This document shows positions 9,267 to 17,094 of a stretch of 64,000 bases of DNA, in pieces. The DNA lies in the NCBI RefSeq assembly GCF_030410395.1, contig NZ_JAUHHF010000014.1, forward strand, positions 1 through 64,000, given 5' to 3'. Numbering within the stretch: the first letter of the stretch is position 1; every line of letters begins with the position of its first letter. Position numbers and translations under genes: made by a program. Source of the DNA: Zwartia panacis (GTDB taxonomy: Bacteria > Pseudomonadota > Gammaproteobacteria > Burkholderiales > Burkholderiaceae_B). Under the pieces are notes generated by a model that saw only the letters and a program-made list of their open reading frames with translations, did no database searches and was not told the DNA's origin.

Positions 9267-10550
9267 TTGGGCTCCACAATTGTTGAAAAAATTCTGGCCA
9301 GACACGCTGGCCGGGATCGCGTTCAGGCTGGAGAGGTTGTGATCGCCGAAGTAGATTACGCGATGGTGACTGATACTCGCGCAGTGAATACGATCAAAAT
9401 GATTGATCGTTTTGGTGACAAACCTCTGCAGTTCGCGAAAAAAACCTCTCTTGTTCTTGATCATTACTCACCGCCACCGAATCAAGAAGCGGCCGATATT
9501 CATTCGCAGATGCGAACGTTCGCTGCAAAACGAGGGACGGGTCTCTACGATATCGGTGATGGAATATGTCATCAGGTGTTACCTGAAGGCGGACACCTGA
9601 CTTGCGGCGATTTGGTGGTTGGAACAGATACGCACTCGGTGACGTATGGCGCCTTTAACGCCTTTGGAACTGGCATTGAGGGCACGGACGTTTCCGCGGT
9701 CATGATGAGTAGCAAGCTCTGGTTCAGGGTGCCCCAGACCGTACGGATTGATCTCAGAGGTGAATTGTCTCCGGGTGTTTGGGCCAAGGACATCACTCTC
9801 GCCATGCTGGGCAAATTCGGTGCCGAGGGGTTGAACTATCACGCGATCGAATATGTTGGCGATGCTGTTCGTGCGATGGCGATCGATGATCGCATGACGT
9901 TGTGCAACCATGCTGCCGAGCTTGGCGCAAAAGCCGCGATTCTTGAACCCGATGCAAAAACATTCGCCTGGCTTGAAGCGCATGGAGCCCGCGCGCCTCT
10001 GCCTACTTTCGCGGATGCTGATGCACATTACGCTGAGCGTTTTACGATCGATGTCGCCAATCTTGCACCGCAACTGGCGCGCAAGCACGAGGTCGACGAT
10101 ATCGTAGGCGTTGACCAAATCGAGAAGCAGAAAATCCAGTTTGCACTCATCGGAACTTGTACCAATGGTCGCCTTGATGATATTCGTCAGGCCGCTTCGA
10201 TTTTGAAAGGACGCAAACTTGCCCCGGGCGTGCGTATGATTGTGACGCCAGCTTCGCGCCAGATTTATTTGGCGGCATTGAGAGAAGGGCTGATCGAAAT
10301 TCTGACAACAGCCGGCGCCTCATTTGAGTCAGCAGGCTGTGGCACCTGCGTGGGGATCACGAACCGGCTGGTTCCCGGCGATGGTGATACCGTGATTTCG
10401 ACAGCCAATCGCAATTTTAAAGGTCGCCTGACCAACAAAAACGCTGATATCTGGCTCGGTTCGGCCGCCACTGTTGCGGCCTCCGCGCTAACAGGGTACA
10501 TCACGGATCCCCGGCTGGTGGAAGGCGGTACTTGGAGGTCGGCGGCATGA
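9267..10550 (+). CDS. LeuC/aconitase-family hydro-lyase, large subunit
   Basis: The large subunit of a 4Fe-4S hydro-lyase of the isopropylmalate isomerase, citraconate/maleate hydratase and dimethylmaleate hydratase group. The three cluster cysteines are visible at 298 (GTCTNGR), 358 and 361 (GCGTC), with the 60 and 3 spacing seen in LeuC. GTDTHSVTYGAFNAFGTGIEG is the substrate-side signature. The start is a TTG at 9267 with AGGA 6 bases upstream; the longer frame would begin inside the receptor gene. It overlaps the small subunit by ATGA. It stands apart from leuB and beside a C-C lyase, so hydration in a catabolic route is more likely than leucine synthesis. Confidence 0.88.
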   Translation: MGSTIVEKILARHAGRDRVQAGEVVIAEVDYAMVTDTRAVNTIKMIDRFGDKPLQFAKKTSLVLDHYSPPPNQEAADIHSQMRTFAAKRGTGLYDIGDGICHQVLPEGGHLTCGDLVVGTDTHSVTYGAFNAFGTGIEGTDVSAVMMSSKLWFRVPQTVRIDLRGELSPGVWAKDITLAMLGKFGAEGLNYHAIEYVGDAVRAMAIDDRMTLCNHAAELGAKAAILEPDAKTFAWLEAHGARAPLPTFADADAHYAERFTIDVANLAPQLARKHEVDDIVGVDQIEKQKIQFALIGTCTNGRLDDIRQAASILKGRKLAPGVRMIVTPASRQIYLAALREGLIEILTTAGASFESAGCGTCVGITNRLVPGDGDTVISTANRNFKGRLTNKNADIWLGSAATVAASALTGYITDPRLVEGGTWRSAA

Positions 10551-11059
10551 GCGAAACTTTACTCCTCTCAGGTTCCGCGTTTCTGCTCGGCGATGACGTC
10601 AATACAGACATTCACTGCTCCAATAAATATTTGCCGGGCAAGGATGTGGCTTACGTCGCCCAACATGCTTATGAACAGCTCGCGCCAGGCATTGCTTCAC
10701 GTATCGCAAGCCAAGGGGGAGGGATTCTTGTGGCTGGCGAGCATTTCGGCATCAACTCGTCGCGCGAGCAAGCCACACATGTGATGCATGCAATGAAAGT
10801 GCGCGCGATCGTTGCCAAATCTTTTGGCCGACAGTTTTTTCGCAATGCCATTAACAATGGATTAGCGGTATTCGAATGCGATACTTCCTCGATTCTCGAA
10901 GGGCAGAAGCTTGAGCTGGATTTAGCCCGAGGCTTGCTGAGCAGCGAAGGTCGCATCCTCCAGAAAACACATCCTTTGCCCTCTGAGATTCTCGCGATTC
11001 TCTCAATGGGGGGCTTGATTCCGTTTTTACAAAAATACCCAGACTGGAATTTCGCATGA
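10547..11059 (+). CDS. LeuD-family hydro-lyase, small subunit
   Basis: The swivel-domain small subunit that pairs with the preceding LeuC-like protein. FLLGDDVNTDI near the N-terminus and GEHFGINSSREQA, with the substrate-binding SSRE, are the family signatures; VAKSFGRQFFRNAINNGL follows. The ATG at 10547 overlaps the large-subunit stop (ATGA) and has GGAGG 8 bases upstream, giving 170 residues, the short archaeal/HacB-like size rather than the roughly 200 of proteobacterial biosynthetic LeuD. That also favours a catabolic hydratase. Confidence 0.88.
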   Translation: MSETLLLSGSAFLLGDDVNTDIHCSNKYLPGKDVAYVAQHAYEQLAPGIASRIASQGGGILVAGEHFGINSSREQATHVMHAMKVRAIVAKSFGRQFFRNAINNGLAVFECDTSSILEGQKLELDLARGLLSSEGRILQKTHPLPSEILAILSMGGLIPFLQKYPDWNFA

Positions 11060-11946
11060 GCATGATTTCCGCATCCCAGAAGCGTCGTTCGTTACGCCAG
11101 CAGTTACTCGGTTCGCAGGCTGTACGCGCACCTGGCATCTATGACGGGTATGGCGCGCGACTTGTCGAACAGGCAGGTTTTACAGCTGTTTACATGACGG
11201 GTAACGGCGTGTCTGCGACATTGCTCGGACGGCCCGACGTCGGGTTGGTCGATCTGACCTTGATGACGGACCACGCCCGGCGCGTGGCAGCAAGTGTCAA
11301 TATCCCCTTGATTTGTGACGCGGATACTGGGTATGGCAATGTTGTCAATGTCCGGCGTACGATCATGGAGTTCGAGGCCGCTGGTGTGGCTGCCATTCAT
11401 ATGGAGGACCAGGTTTCACCCAAACGCTGCGCGCAAATGCCGGGCGACCGGACAGTGATTGATTTTGACGAGGCCGTCGCCAAAATCGCAGCCGCCAGTG
11501 CGGCCCGTTCCGATCCGGACTTCGTATTGATCGCACGCACGGACTCAGCAGGGGCGCTTGGTTTGCAAGAAGCGATTCGGCGCACGCAGGCATTCGCTCA
11601 GGCCGGCGCAGATGCTGTTTTTGTCGAACTCAAGTCCAATCCTGACATTTTGAAAGACATTCTGGCCATCAAAGCGGGCGTGTCGGTACCGGTTGTTGTG
11701 AACGTCGACAGCGCAAAAGACCTGCGAAACCTCCAGTCATCTGAACTCAAGCAAGCAGGCGTGGATTTGGCAATATATCCAGCCATGGCGCGGGGTGTTT
11801 TTGGACACGCCATGAGTGCTGCGCTTTCGCATTTGCGTCAAGCTGGCAATATGGCTGGTTACGAGACCAACATGTTTACATCGGCTCAATACAATGAGGC
11901 GTTGGGGCTCAGCGAAGTCGAAGCCTGGGAAAAGCGCTTCGACTGA
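11056..11946 (+). CDS. Isocitrate lyase/PEP mutase family C-C lyase
   Basis: A TIM-barrel lyase of the PEP mutase/isocitrate lyase superfamily, which includes methylisocitrate lyase, 2,3-dimethylmalate lyase, oxaloacetate decarboxylase and carboxyvinyl-carboxyphosphonate phosphorylmutase. Metal-binding Asp88 and Asp90 lie in CDADTGYG, HMEDQV follows, and the catalytic cysteine is Cys125 in SPKRCAQ. The Cys-containing loop marks a true lyase rather than a phosphorylmutase. The usual KRCGH is KRCAQ here, which argues against plain PrpB. It overlaps the LeuD-like stop by ATGA, so hydration and cleavage look coupled, as in the dmdA-dmdB-dml genes of nicotinate fermenters. The products would include pyruvate and a short acid. 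Confidence 0.85.
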   Translation: MSMISASQKRRSLRQQLLGSQAVRAPGIYDGYGARLVEQAGFTAVYMTGNGVSATLLGRPDVGLVDLTLMTDHARRVAASVNIPLICDADTGYGNVVNVRRTIMEFEAAGVAAIHMEDQVSPKRCAQMPGDRTVIDFDEAVAKIAAASAARSDPDFVLIARTDSAGALGLQEAIRRTQAFAQAGADAVFVELKSNPDILKDILAIKAGVSVPVVVNVDSAKDLRNLQSSELKQAGVDLAIYPAMARGVFGHAMSAALSHLRQAGNMAGYETNMFTSAQYNEALGLSEVEAWEKRFD

Positions 11947-11972
11947 GTGAATGCATGTGCAGAAACAATTAT

Positions 11973-12665
11973 TTAAAGAAATTTGGTGAATGCAGACACA
12001 GGTTCGCGTTCGCTAATGAGTGTGTTTTCTATTTTTGACATGTCTGCGTATCCAAGCGCCATGCCGCACATCAAGACCTCGCTTTGCGGAATACCGGTCG
12101 CAGCGCGAATGGTATTGTGAAATCGATTAAATGCAGCTTGCGCGCACGTATCGAGTCCGCGACCGCGTGCGGCGATCATTAGGCTCTGGAGAAAACATCC
12201 AAAGTCAAGCCATGAGCCTGTATTCATCGTGCGATCAATGGTGAAAAACATGCCGACGGGTGCGTCAAAGAAAGTGTAGTTGCGCCCATGTTGCGCATGC
12301 ATGCCGGCTTTATCCTCGCGCCCCAGGCCCAGTAACTTGTATAAATCCAGACCGACTTTGCGTCGCCGCTCAATATAGGGTGAATCCCACTGGGTGGGAT
12401 AGTATTTGTAGTCTTCGGTGAGCGCCTCAAACTGCGCGGGGTCCTGATAGACCTTGAGGATCTCTTTTGAGACACGGTCTTTGATCTCTCCCGTCAGCAC
12501 GTATACCTTCCAGGGTTGAGTATTCGAGCCGGAAGGTGCGCGAGCCGCGACTGCTAGCATTTGTTCGATGTCTTCCCGCGCGACGGGTGTGGGTAGAAAG
12601 GCCCGCATTGAGTGACGTGAGGTAATCGCTTGGTCGACGATTTTTTGTTCGTTGCTCTGAATCAT
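11973..12665 (-). CDS. Nitroreductase family protein
   Basis: An FMN-dependent oxidoreductase of the NfsB/FRase type. SRHSMRAF near residue 20 contacts the FMN phosphate. AARAPSGSNTQPW is the family signature. The GMALGYAD segment near the C-terminus corresponds to the conserved G-G-D/E-rich turn. At 230 residues it has normal length. It is convergent with the lyase gene, 26 bases away, and divergent from the acyl-CoA dehydrogenase gene. The substrate is unknown; quinones, nitroaromatics or an enoate are all possible for the family. Confidence 0.85.
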   Translation of the reverse strand: MIQSNEQKIVDQAITSRHSMRAFLPTPVAREDIEQMLAVAARAPSGSNTQPWKVYVLTGEIKDRVSKEILKVYQDPAQFEALTEDYKYYPTQWDSPYIERRRKVGLDLYKLLGLGREDKAGMHAQHGRNYTFFDAPVGMFFTIDRTMNTGSWLDFGCFLQSLMIAARGRGLDTCAQAAFNRFHNTIRAATGIPQSEVLMCGMALGYADMSKIENTLISEREPVSAFTKFL

Positions 12666-12756
12666 GATGACTTGTCTCTGCGTGTAAGTTGTCTTTCATT
12701 ACTGTAGTACATTTTTGTAATCAAACAATCGCTCAAATGATCAGGGGAGACATGAG

Positions 12757-15093
12757 ATGGGTGTGGAGGCAATTGAGGCGTTCAGGGATAGTGCCCAAGA
12801 TCTACTGAGTCGTCAGAATACGATTTCTAGATTACGTGAATTGCGTGACTCTGATTCAGGCTTTGACCGTGCCAGTTGGCGTGAATTGTCCAATGCTGGC
12901 TGGCTGGGTGTTCTTGTAGGCGAGGAGGATGGCGGACTGGGTCTTGGCTTGAGAGAGTTTTCCGCGATCGCCGAACAGGCGGGCCAGTATCTATTGCCAG
13001 AGCCTCTCATCCCCTGCGCTGTGCAGGTCGCGATCGTCGTGAGCCGCTCGCATCCCAGTCCTTTTCGCACGTCATTACTGGAACAGTTGACGGCCGGCGA
13101 GCTGGTTTGCGGTCTTGCATGGCAAGAGTCTGTGGGGCAACTGGAGTGTCCATCACAGATTCAAACGACTGCTGTGCGTGGCGAAAATTCATGGTTGATT
13201 CAAGGCGCCAAGCAGTTCGTGACACCCGCAAGCGGAGCTGATGGCTGGGTGGTGTTGGTGCGCGCGCAGATCGGCTTGATGCTTGTGTGGGTGCCTGCTC
13301 AGGCTTCGGGAGTCACCCGTGAGGATCTGCGCTGCGTCGATGGAAGCATCATGACAAAGATCAGCTTCAATGCTGTCAGCATTCCGGATTCGCATGTCTT
13401 GATGTCTGGTGATGTCGTGCGGGCGATCGTCGATGAAGCAAACGATTGCGCGCGAATCATCCAGTCCGCGGAATTGGTCGGCGTGATGCGAAAAGCTCTG
13501 GCAATGACCCTCGATTACCTCTGTACTCGGTCACAGTTCGGCAAACCAATCGGTAGTTTTCAAGCGCTCAAACATCGTGCCGTCGACGCTTATGTTCAAG
13601 TAGAGCTTGCCTCTGCTTGCTTGGAGGATGTGCTGCGTCAAATAGAGACGATCGGTCACGCGATCAGCGTGACACCGCCGAGCGAGCATCGCGGGTTGGC
13701 TGCCCTGGCGAGTCGAGCCAAAGCCCGTTGTTCTCACGCAGCGTTGCTAGTCACACGGATGGCGATTCAGTTTCATGGCGCGATGGGTTTTACAGACGAG
13801 TGCGACATCGGCTTGTATTTCAAACGTGCCTTGTATCTGAGCGCCTGGTTGGGCAATCAGAGCCGTCACAGACAACGCTACCTTAAACATGTCAAATTCG
13901 AGGCGAATGAGTCAAGCGCGACCGAGGTCATGGACTTTCCACGAGACGCCGATTGGGATGACATGCCAGAGGCAGATTTCAGAAATATGTTGCGCGGATT
14001 CTATGCCCAACACTATCCAGACGCCATGCGTAATGTGCCCCGTCGACTGCATTGGCATGAGATTGAAAACTGGTATCGCACCTTGTCCGCACAGGGATGG
14101 GTCGCGCCGGCATGGCCCAAAAAATTCGGCGGCATGGGCCTGTCACCCGAGAAAATGATTGCGTATGTCGAGGAGCAGGAGCAGTACGGTGTTGCCCGCG
14201 CACCGGATATGGGTATCGTGATGATCGGTCCCTTGCTGATCCAGCGCGGCAGTCCAGAACAGCAGCAAAAGTTTCTTCCTAAAATTCTTGCAGGCGAACA
14301 CATCTGGTGTCAGGGATATTCTGAGCCAGGTGCGGGATCAGACCTTGCTGCGCTTCGCACCGAAGCGGTTCGCGACGGAAACGACTTTGTCGTAAACGGA
14401 CAAAAAATTTGGACGACCTTGGCTCAAGATGCGACGCATATGTTTGCCCTGGTGCGGACGGATAAAGAGGCCAAGAAACAAGCTGGCATCAGTTTTTTGC
14501 TGATCGATCTGAGCTTGCCAGGTATCACCATTCGTCCGATCAAAGACATTGTGGGTTACGAAGAGTTTTGTGAGGTTTTTTTCGACAATGTTCGAGTGCC
14601 AGTTGAAAATCTTGTCGGAGAGCTCAATCAAGGCTGGACGATCGCCAAGGCTTTGCTTGGATTTGAGAGAATTTTTCTGGGGAGTCCCAAACAGTCGCGC
14701 TATGCTTTAGGTCAACTCACAACCTTGGCGGAGCAAACGGGTTTGATGGACGATGCGGTGTTTGCAGCCCGTTATGCAGAGCTTTGTCTGGACGTGGCTG
14801 ATCAGATCAGTGCCTATACGCATTATGCTGATATGGTCAAGCGAGGGGAACCGTTACCGCCTAGTGTCTCTCTGCTCAAAATATGGGGAACTGACACCTA
14901 TCAACGCATTTGCATGACGATGGTTGAATACGCTCAGGAACATGGCGCGACCGGTCATACAACTGATCTTGTGGCCTCTGGAATGAATATTCCCGCCATC
15001 ATGTTTAATTCGATTCCATCGACAATCTACGGTGGCAGTACTGAAGTGCAAAAAGAAATTATCGCTAAACACGTGTTGAAACTGCCTGACTGA
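12757..15093 (+). CDS. Fused two-module acyl-CoA dehydrogenase
   Basis: Two acyl-CoA dehydrogenase modules in one 778-residue chain, each about 370-385 residues. The first (1 to about 375) keeps the C-terminal half elements RSQFGKPIGSFQ and FHGAMGFTDE, but its FAD/substrate loop is degenerate (WQESVGQLE). The second (about 390-778) has an intact FAD loop, SEPGAGSDLA, but lacks the RxQFG motif and has YGGSTEVQ (758-765) where medium-chain enzymes have the catalytic Glu in YEG. Glu637 in GFER aligns by eye with the alternative base of isovaleryl-CoA dehydrogenase. It resembles heteromeric alpha2-beta2 dehydrogenases joined into one chain. It precedes an enoyl-CoA hydratase by 36 bases, so the pair oxidises and hydrates an acyl-CoA. 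Confidence 0.88.
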   Translation: MGVEAIEAFRDSAQDLLSRQNTISRLRELRDSDSGFDRASWRELSNAGWLGVLVGEEDGGLGLGLREFSAIAEQAGQYLLPEPLIPCAVQVAIVVSRSHPSPFRTSLLEQLTAGELVCGLAWQESVGQLECPSQIQTTAVRGENSWLIQGAKQFVTPASGADGWVVLVRAQIGLMLVWVPAQASGVTREDLRCVDGSIMTKISFNAVSIPDSHVLMSGDVVRAIVDEANDCARIIQSAELVGVMRKALAMTLDYLCTRSQFGKPIGSFQALKHRAVDAYVQVELASACLEDVLRQIETIGHAISVTPPSEHRGLAALASRAKARCSHAALLVTRMAIQFHGAMGFTDECDIGLYFKRALYLSAWLGNQSRHRQRYLKHVKFEANESSATEVMDFPRDADWDDMPEADFRNMLRGFYAQHYPDAMRNVPRRLHWHEIENWYRTLSAQGWVAPAWPKKFGGMGLSPEKMIAYVEEQEQYGVARAPDMGIVMIGPLLIQRGSPEQQQKFLPKILAGEHIWCQGYSEPGAGSDLAALRTEAVRDGNDFVVNGQKIWTTLAQDATHMFALVRTDKEAKKQAGISFLLIDLSLPGITIRPIKDIVGYEEFCEVFFDNVRVPVENLVGELNQGWTIAKALLGFERIFLGSPKQSRYALGQLTTLAEQTGLMDDAVFAARYAELCLDVADQISAYTHYADMVKRGEPLPPSVSLLKIWGTDTYQRICMTMVEYAQEHGATGHTTDLVASGMNIPAIMFNSIPSTIYGGSTEVQKEIIAKHVLKLPD

Positions 15094-15129
15094 GTCAGAG
15101 CGCGACACACTCTCAAAGGGGTTGAAATT

Positions 15130-15924
15130 TTGGAAACGATTAAGTTTGAGATGCAAGACGGTGTGGGTACGCTGACTTTGAATCGGCCCACACGTAAAAA
15201 CGCGATCGACGCTGTGATGCGCGAAGAGCTGAAAGAGGTTGTCTTTTCACTTCCGCAGAACCGTGACTTGCGTGCTTTGATCATCACAGGTGCAGGCGGT
15301 ACGTTTTGCGCCGGAGGGGATATCAGTGTCATGGGAGCGGGTACGCTCGCGCCCGAGGAGGGCCGTCACCGGATGCGCCATGACTACCTTTCCTGGATTG
15401 AGACCTTGCTTCGCCTCGAGATTCCTGTCATTTCTGCGGTAGAGGGCGCCGCCTTCGGCGCAGGCTTTAGTCTGGCATTGACGGCTGATATTGTCTTGGC
15501 TGATTCAAGCAGCCGATTTTGCATGTCTTTCATGCGTTTGGGACTGGTGCCGGACTGCGCGGCTTTTTATACCTTGCCCCGCATCGTGGGCACTCAACGC
15601 GCAAAGGAACTCGCTTTCTCCGCCCGGGAGTTGAATGCCGAGCAGGCACATGTACTCGGCATCGTTCTTGAAGTTTTGCCACAAGGTCGTGTCCTGGAGC
15701 GTGCGCAGCAAATGGCTCGCTGTTTTGCGCTCGCCGCACCCGCCGCGCTTGCGATGACAAAACGCGCAATGAATGTATCGATGAATAGCTCTCTGGATAC
15801 CATGATGGATATCGAGGCTGACGCGCAGGCTGTGGCGCGAACCAGTCAGTGGCATACGGATGCTGTGCAACGGTTCCTGAATAAAAAACCTTCCGCATTT
15901 CAATGGCCGGGAAGCCTGGACTGA
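15130..15924 (+). CDS. Enoyl-CoA hydratase/isomerase family protein
   Basis: A crotonase-fold enzyme acting on CoA thioesters. GVGTLTLNRP near the start, ITGAGGTFCAGGDIS (first oxyanion-hole segment, about residue 56-70) and EGAAFGAGFSLALTADI (second oxyanion hole, about 102-118) are clear. DSSSRF and the long C-terminal helix are typical. The start is a TTG at 15130 with AGGGG upstream. The position equivalent to Glu164 of mitochondrial hydratase is not obvious, so hydratase and isomerase cannot be separated. It follows the fused acyl-CoA dehydrogenase and probably acts on its product. Its TGA overlaps the start of the next gene. Confidence 0.87.
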   Translation: METIKFEMQDGVGTLTLNRPTRKNAIDAVMREELKEVVFSLPQNRDLRALIITGAGGTFCAGGDISVMGAGTLAPEEGRHRMRHDYLSWIETLLRLEIPVISAVEGAAFGAGFSLALTADIVLADSSSRFCMSFMRLGLVPDCAAFYTLPRIVGTQRAKELAFSARELNAEQAHVLGIVLEVLPQGRVLERAQQMARCFALAAPAALAMTKRAMNVSMNSSLDTMMDIEADAQAVARTSQWHTDAVQRFLNKKPSAFQWPGSLD

Positions 15925-16409
15925 TGTTCGAGCCATCCGCCCAAACTCGGAGGATTCCACTCGTTCTGGTGGTGGGGGAGAGCGTTTCGGTGACCCGGGC
16001 TTTTCTGAACAATGTTCTGACTCACCCTACGTTTGTGGATAGCGTTGTGATGGGGACTCGACCGGACGAGTCCGTGTCTGTAGAACCTCTTCGTCATCCG
16101 CGCGTGATGACACTGCCGCGTTTGGAGCCGAGTTTGCAATCGGCTGCGCAAGAAAATTGTCTGTGTTGCGGCATGCATAGCGCGCTTGGCGATGCCTTGC
16201 GTTCGCTTTTTTTCGAGGCGCTGAGGGACCGTAAGAAACGGCTAGAGCGTGTCTTGATTGAGTCTGACACCATTGAAACCGCACAGTTGACGCATACTTT
16301 GCGTCATACCCCTTTTCTTGGGCAGCGTTACTTTCACCAGCACACTTTTAGGGTGAGTGACCCAGTTGATGACGCTAAAAACTTGTTAGAAATATTGAAC
16401 GCGCGCTGA
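15924..16409 (+). CDS. Reduced CobW-like protein without a P-loop
   Basis: A 161-residue protein resembling the N-terminal half of CobW/COG0523 metal-chaperone GTPases. ENCLCCGM (about 77-84) matches the metal-binding CxCC motif. ERVLIES followed by TAQLTHTLRHTPFLGQRYFH matches the region after the Walker B strand. The expected N-terminal P-loop (GxxGxGKT) is replaced by VVGESVSVTRAF, with no GKT, and the C-terminal CobW domain is missing. The start overlaps the hydratase stop as TGATG; an in-frame ATG at 15903 is the alternative. It could be a decaying gene or a metal-binding protein that has lost nucleotide hydrolysis. Confidence 0.6.
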   Translation: MFEPSAQTRRIPLVLVVGESVSVTRAFLNNVLTHPTFVDSVVMGTRPDESVSVEPLRHPRVMTLPRLEPSLQSAAQENCLCCGMHSALGDALRSLFFEALRDRKKRLERVLIESDTIETAQLTHTLRHTPFLGQRYFHQHTFRVSDPVDDAKNLLEILNAR

Positions 16410-16941
16410 GCATAAAAAAGACATCTGGAAAATAGTTTGTTCAAAAGCTTGAAGATCCAGAGAGGTATGCAGTAGAATGCAAACATACCTAGTGCATTGT
16501 TTGGAAAGCTTATAGCTGAGTCAATGCATTGCTTTGTTAGTGTTTTGCTTGGTAAGCAGCCTCTGTTCAAGCATATTCAGATATGCGAAATCAACGCCAG
16601 AGCGATTTTAATTAATACCAATCAATATATTGAAACCATATAAGACCTTGATTTATAAGGCTTTGATAATTGGCTTCGTGCCGTCCAGATTGCGAAAAAA
16701 CAGTCGTACCCGTATCAACGACTTCACATCTAATAGCGTTTGGTTTTTGCCATGAACGTCTATTCGAGTTGTGTTTAATCAATATTTTATGTCGTTGTTG
16801 TGCGCGCGTGATTGCAAGCGCTGTGACATTTTGGTCGCGTTGGACGTGCGAATTGATCCAGTTTTGATTTGTGTTCAGTGAAAGAAGTGGACACTGAAAA
16901 TAAAACTGGCCGAGCGCCATAAGCGATCGACCAGTTGTATT
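16410..16941. other. AT-rich gene-free stretch with several inverted repeats
   Basis: About 530 bases that are clearly more AT-rich than their surroundings. A leftward frame of 102 codons (16612-16920) has no recognisable motif and no good ribosome binding site. Inverted repeats include AGGTATG/CATACCT (16463-16490), TGCATTG/CAATGCA (16493-16528), and a longer pair with arms CCAGTTTT..TTCAGTG and CACTGAA..AAAACTGG at 16858-16909, just downstream of the tRNA on its own strand. No integrase or attachment-site duplication was seen. It may be a worn remnant of foreign DNA. Confidence 0.45.
16858..16909. repeat. Imperfect inverted repeat downstream of tRNA-fMet
   Basis: Outer arms CCAGTTTT (16858-16865) and AAAACTGG (16902-16909) and inner arms TTCAGTG (16874-16880) and CACTGAA (16892-16898) can form a 15-pair hairpin with unequal internal loops. 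It lies 33 bases past the tRNA 3' end. It could help end tRNA transcription or be the end of a vanished element. There is no T-run, so it is not a textbook terminator. Confidence 0.45.
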
Positions 16942-17018
<77 letters not shown>

Positions 17019-17030
17019 TCTGAAGAATGA

Positions 17031-17059
17031 AGTATAGCGTATATCCCGTTTAGGGACAA
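17031..17059 (-). promoter_or_regulatory. Sigma-70 promoter of tRNA-fMet
   Basis: On the tRNA strand, TTGTCC (complement of 17054-17059) and TATACT (complement of 17031-17036) are separated by 17 bases. The -10 lies about 13 bases before the mature 5' end, placing transcription start a few bases upstream of the tRNA. This is the best promoter match seen in the window. Confidence 0.7.
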
Positions 17060-17094
17060 GTTGCCTTCGGGCGAGTAAAGGAAAAAGAACTTTC

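Noticed and set aside
9267-11059. Calling these genes leuC and leuD of leucine biosynthesis
   Set aside because: There is no leuB or leuA neighbour, the small subunit is short, and the operon continues into a C-C lyase. Family membership is certain, but the biosynthetic role is not supported.
16612-16920. A leftward 102-codon frame in the AT-rich region, considered as a transposase remnant
   Set aside because: No catalytic motif, no ribosome binding site and no family resemblance. I left the region as gene-free.
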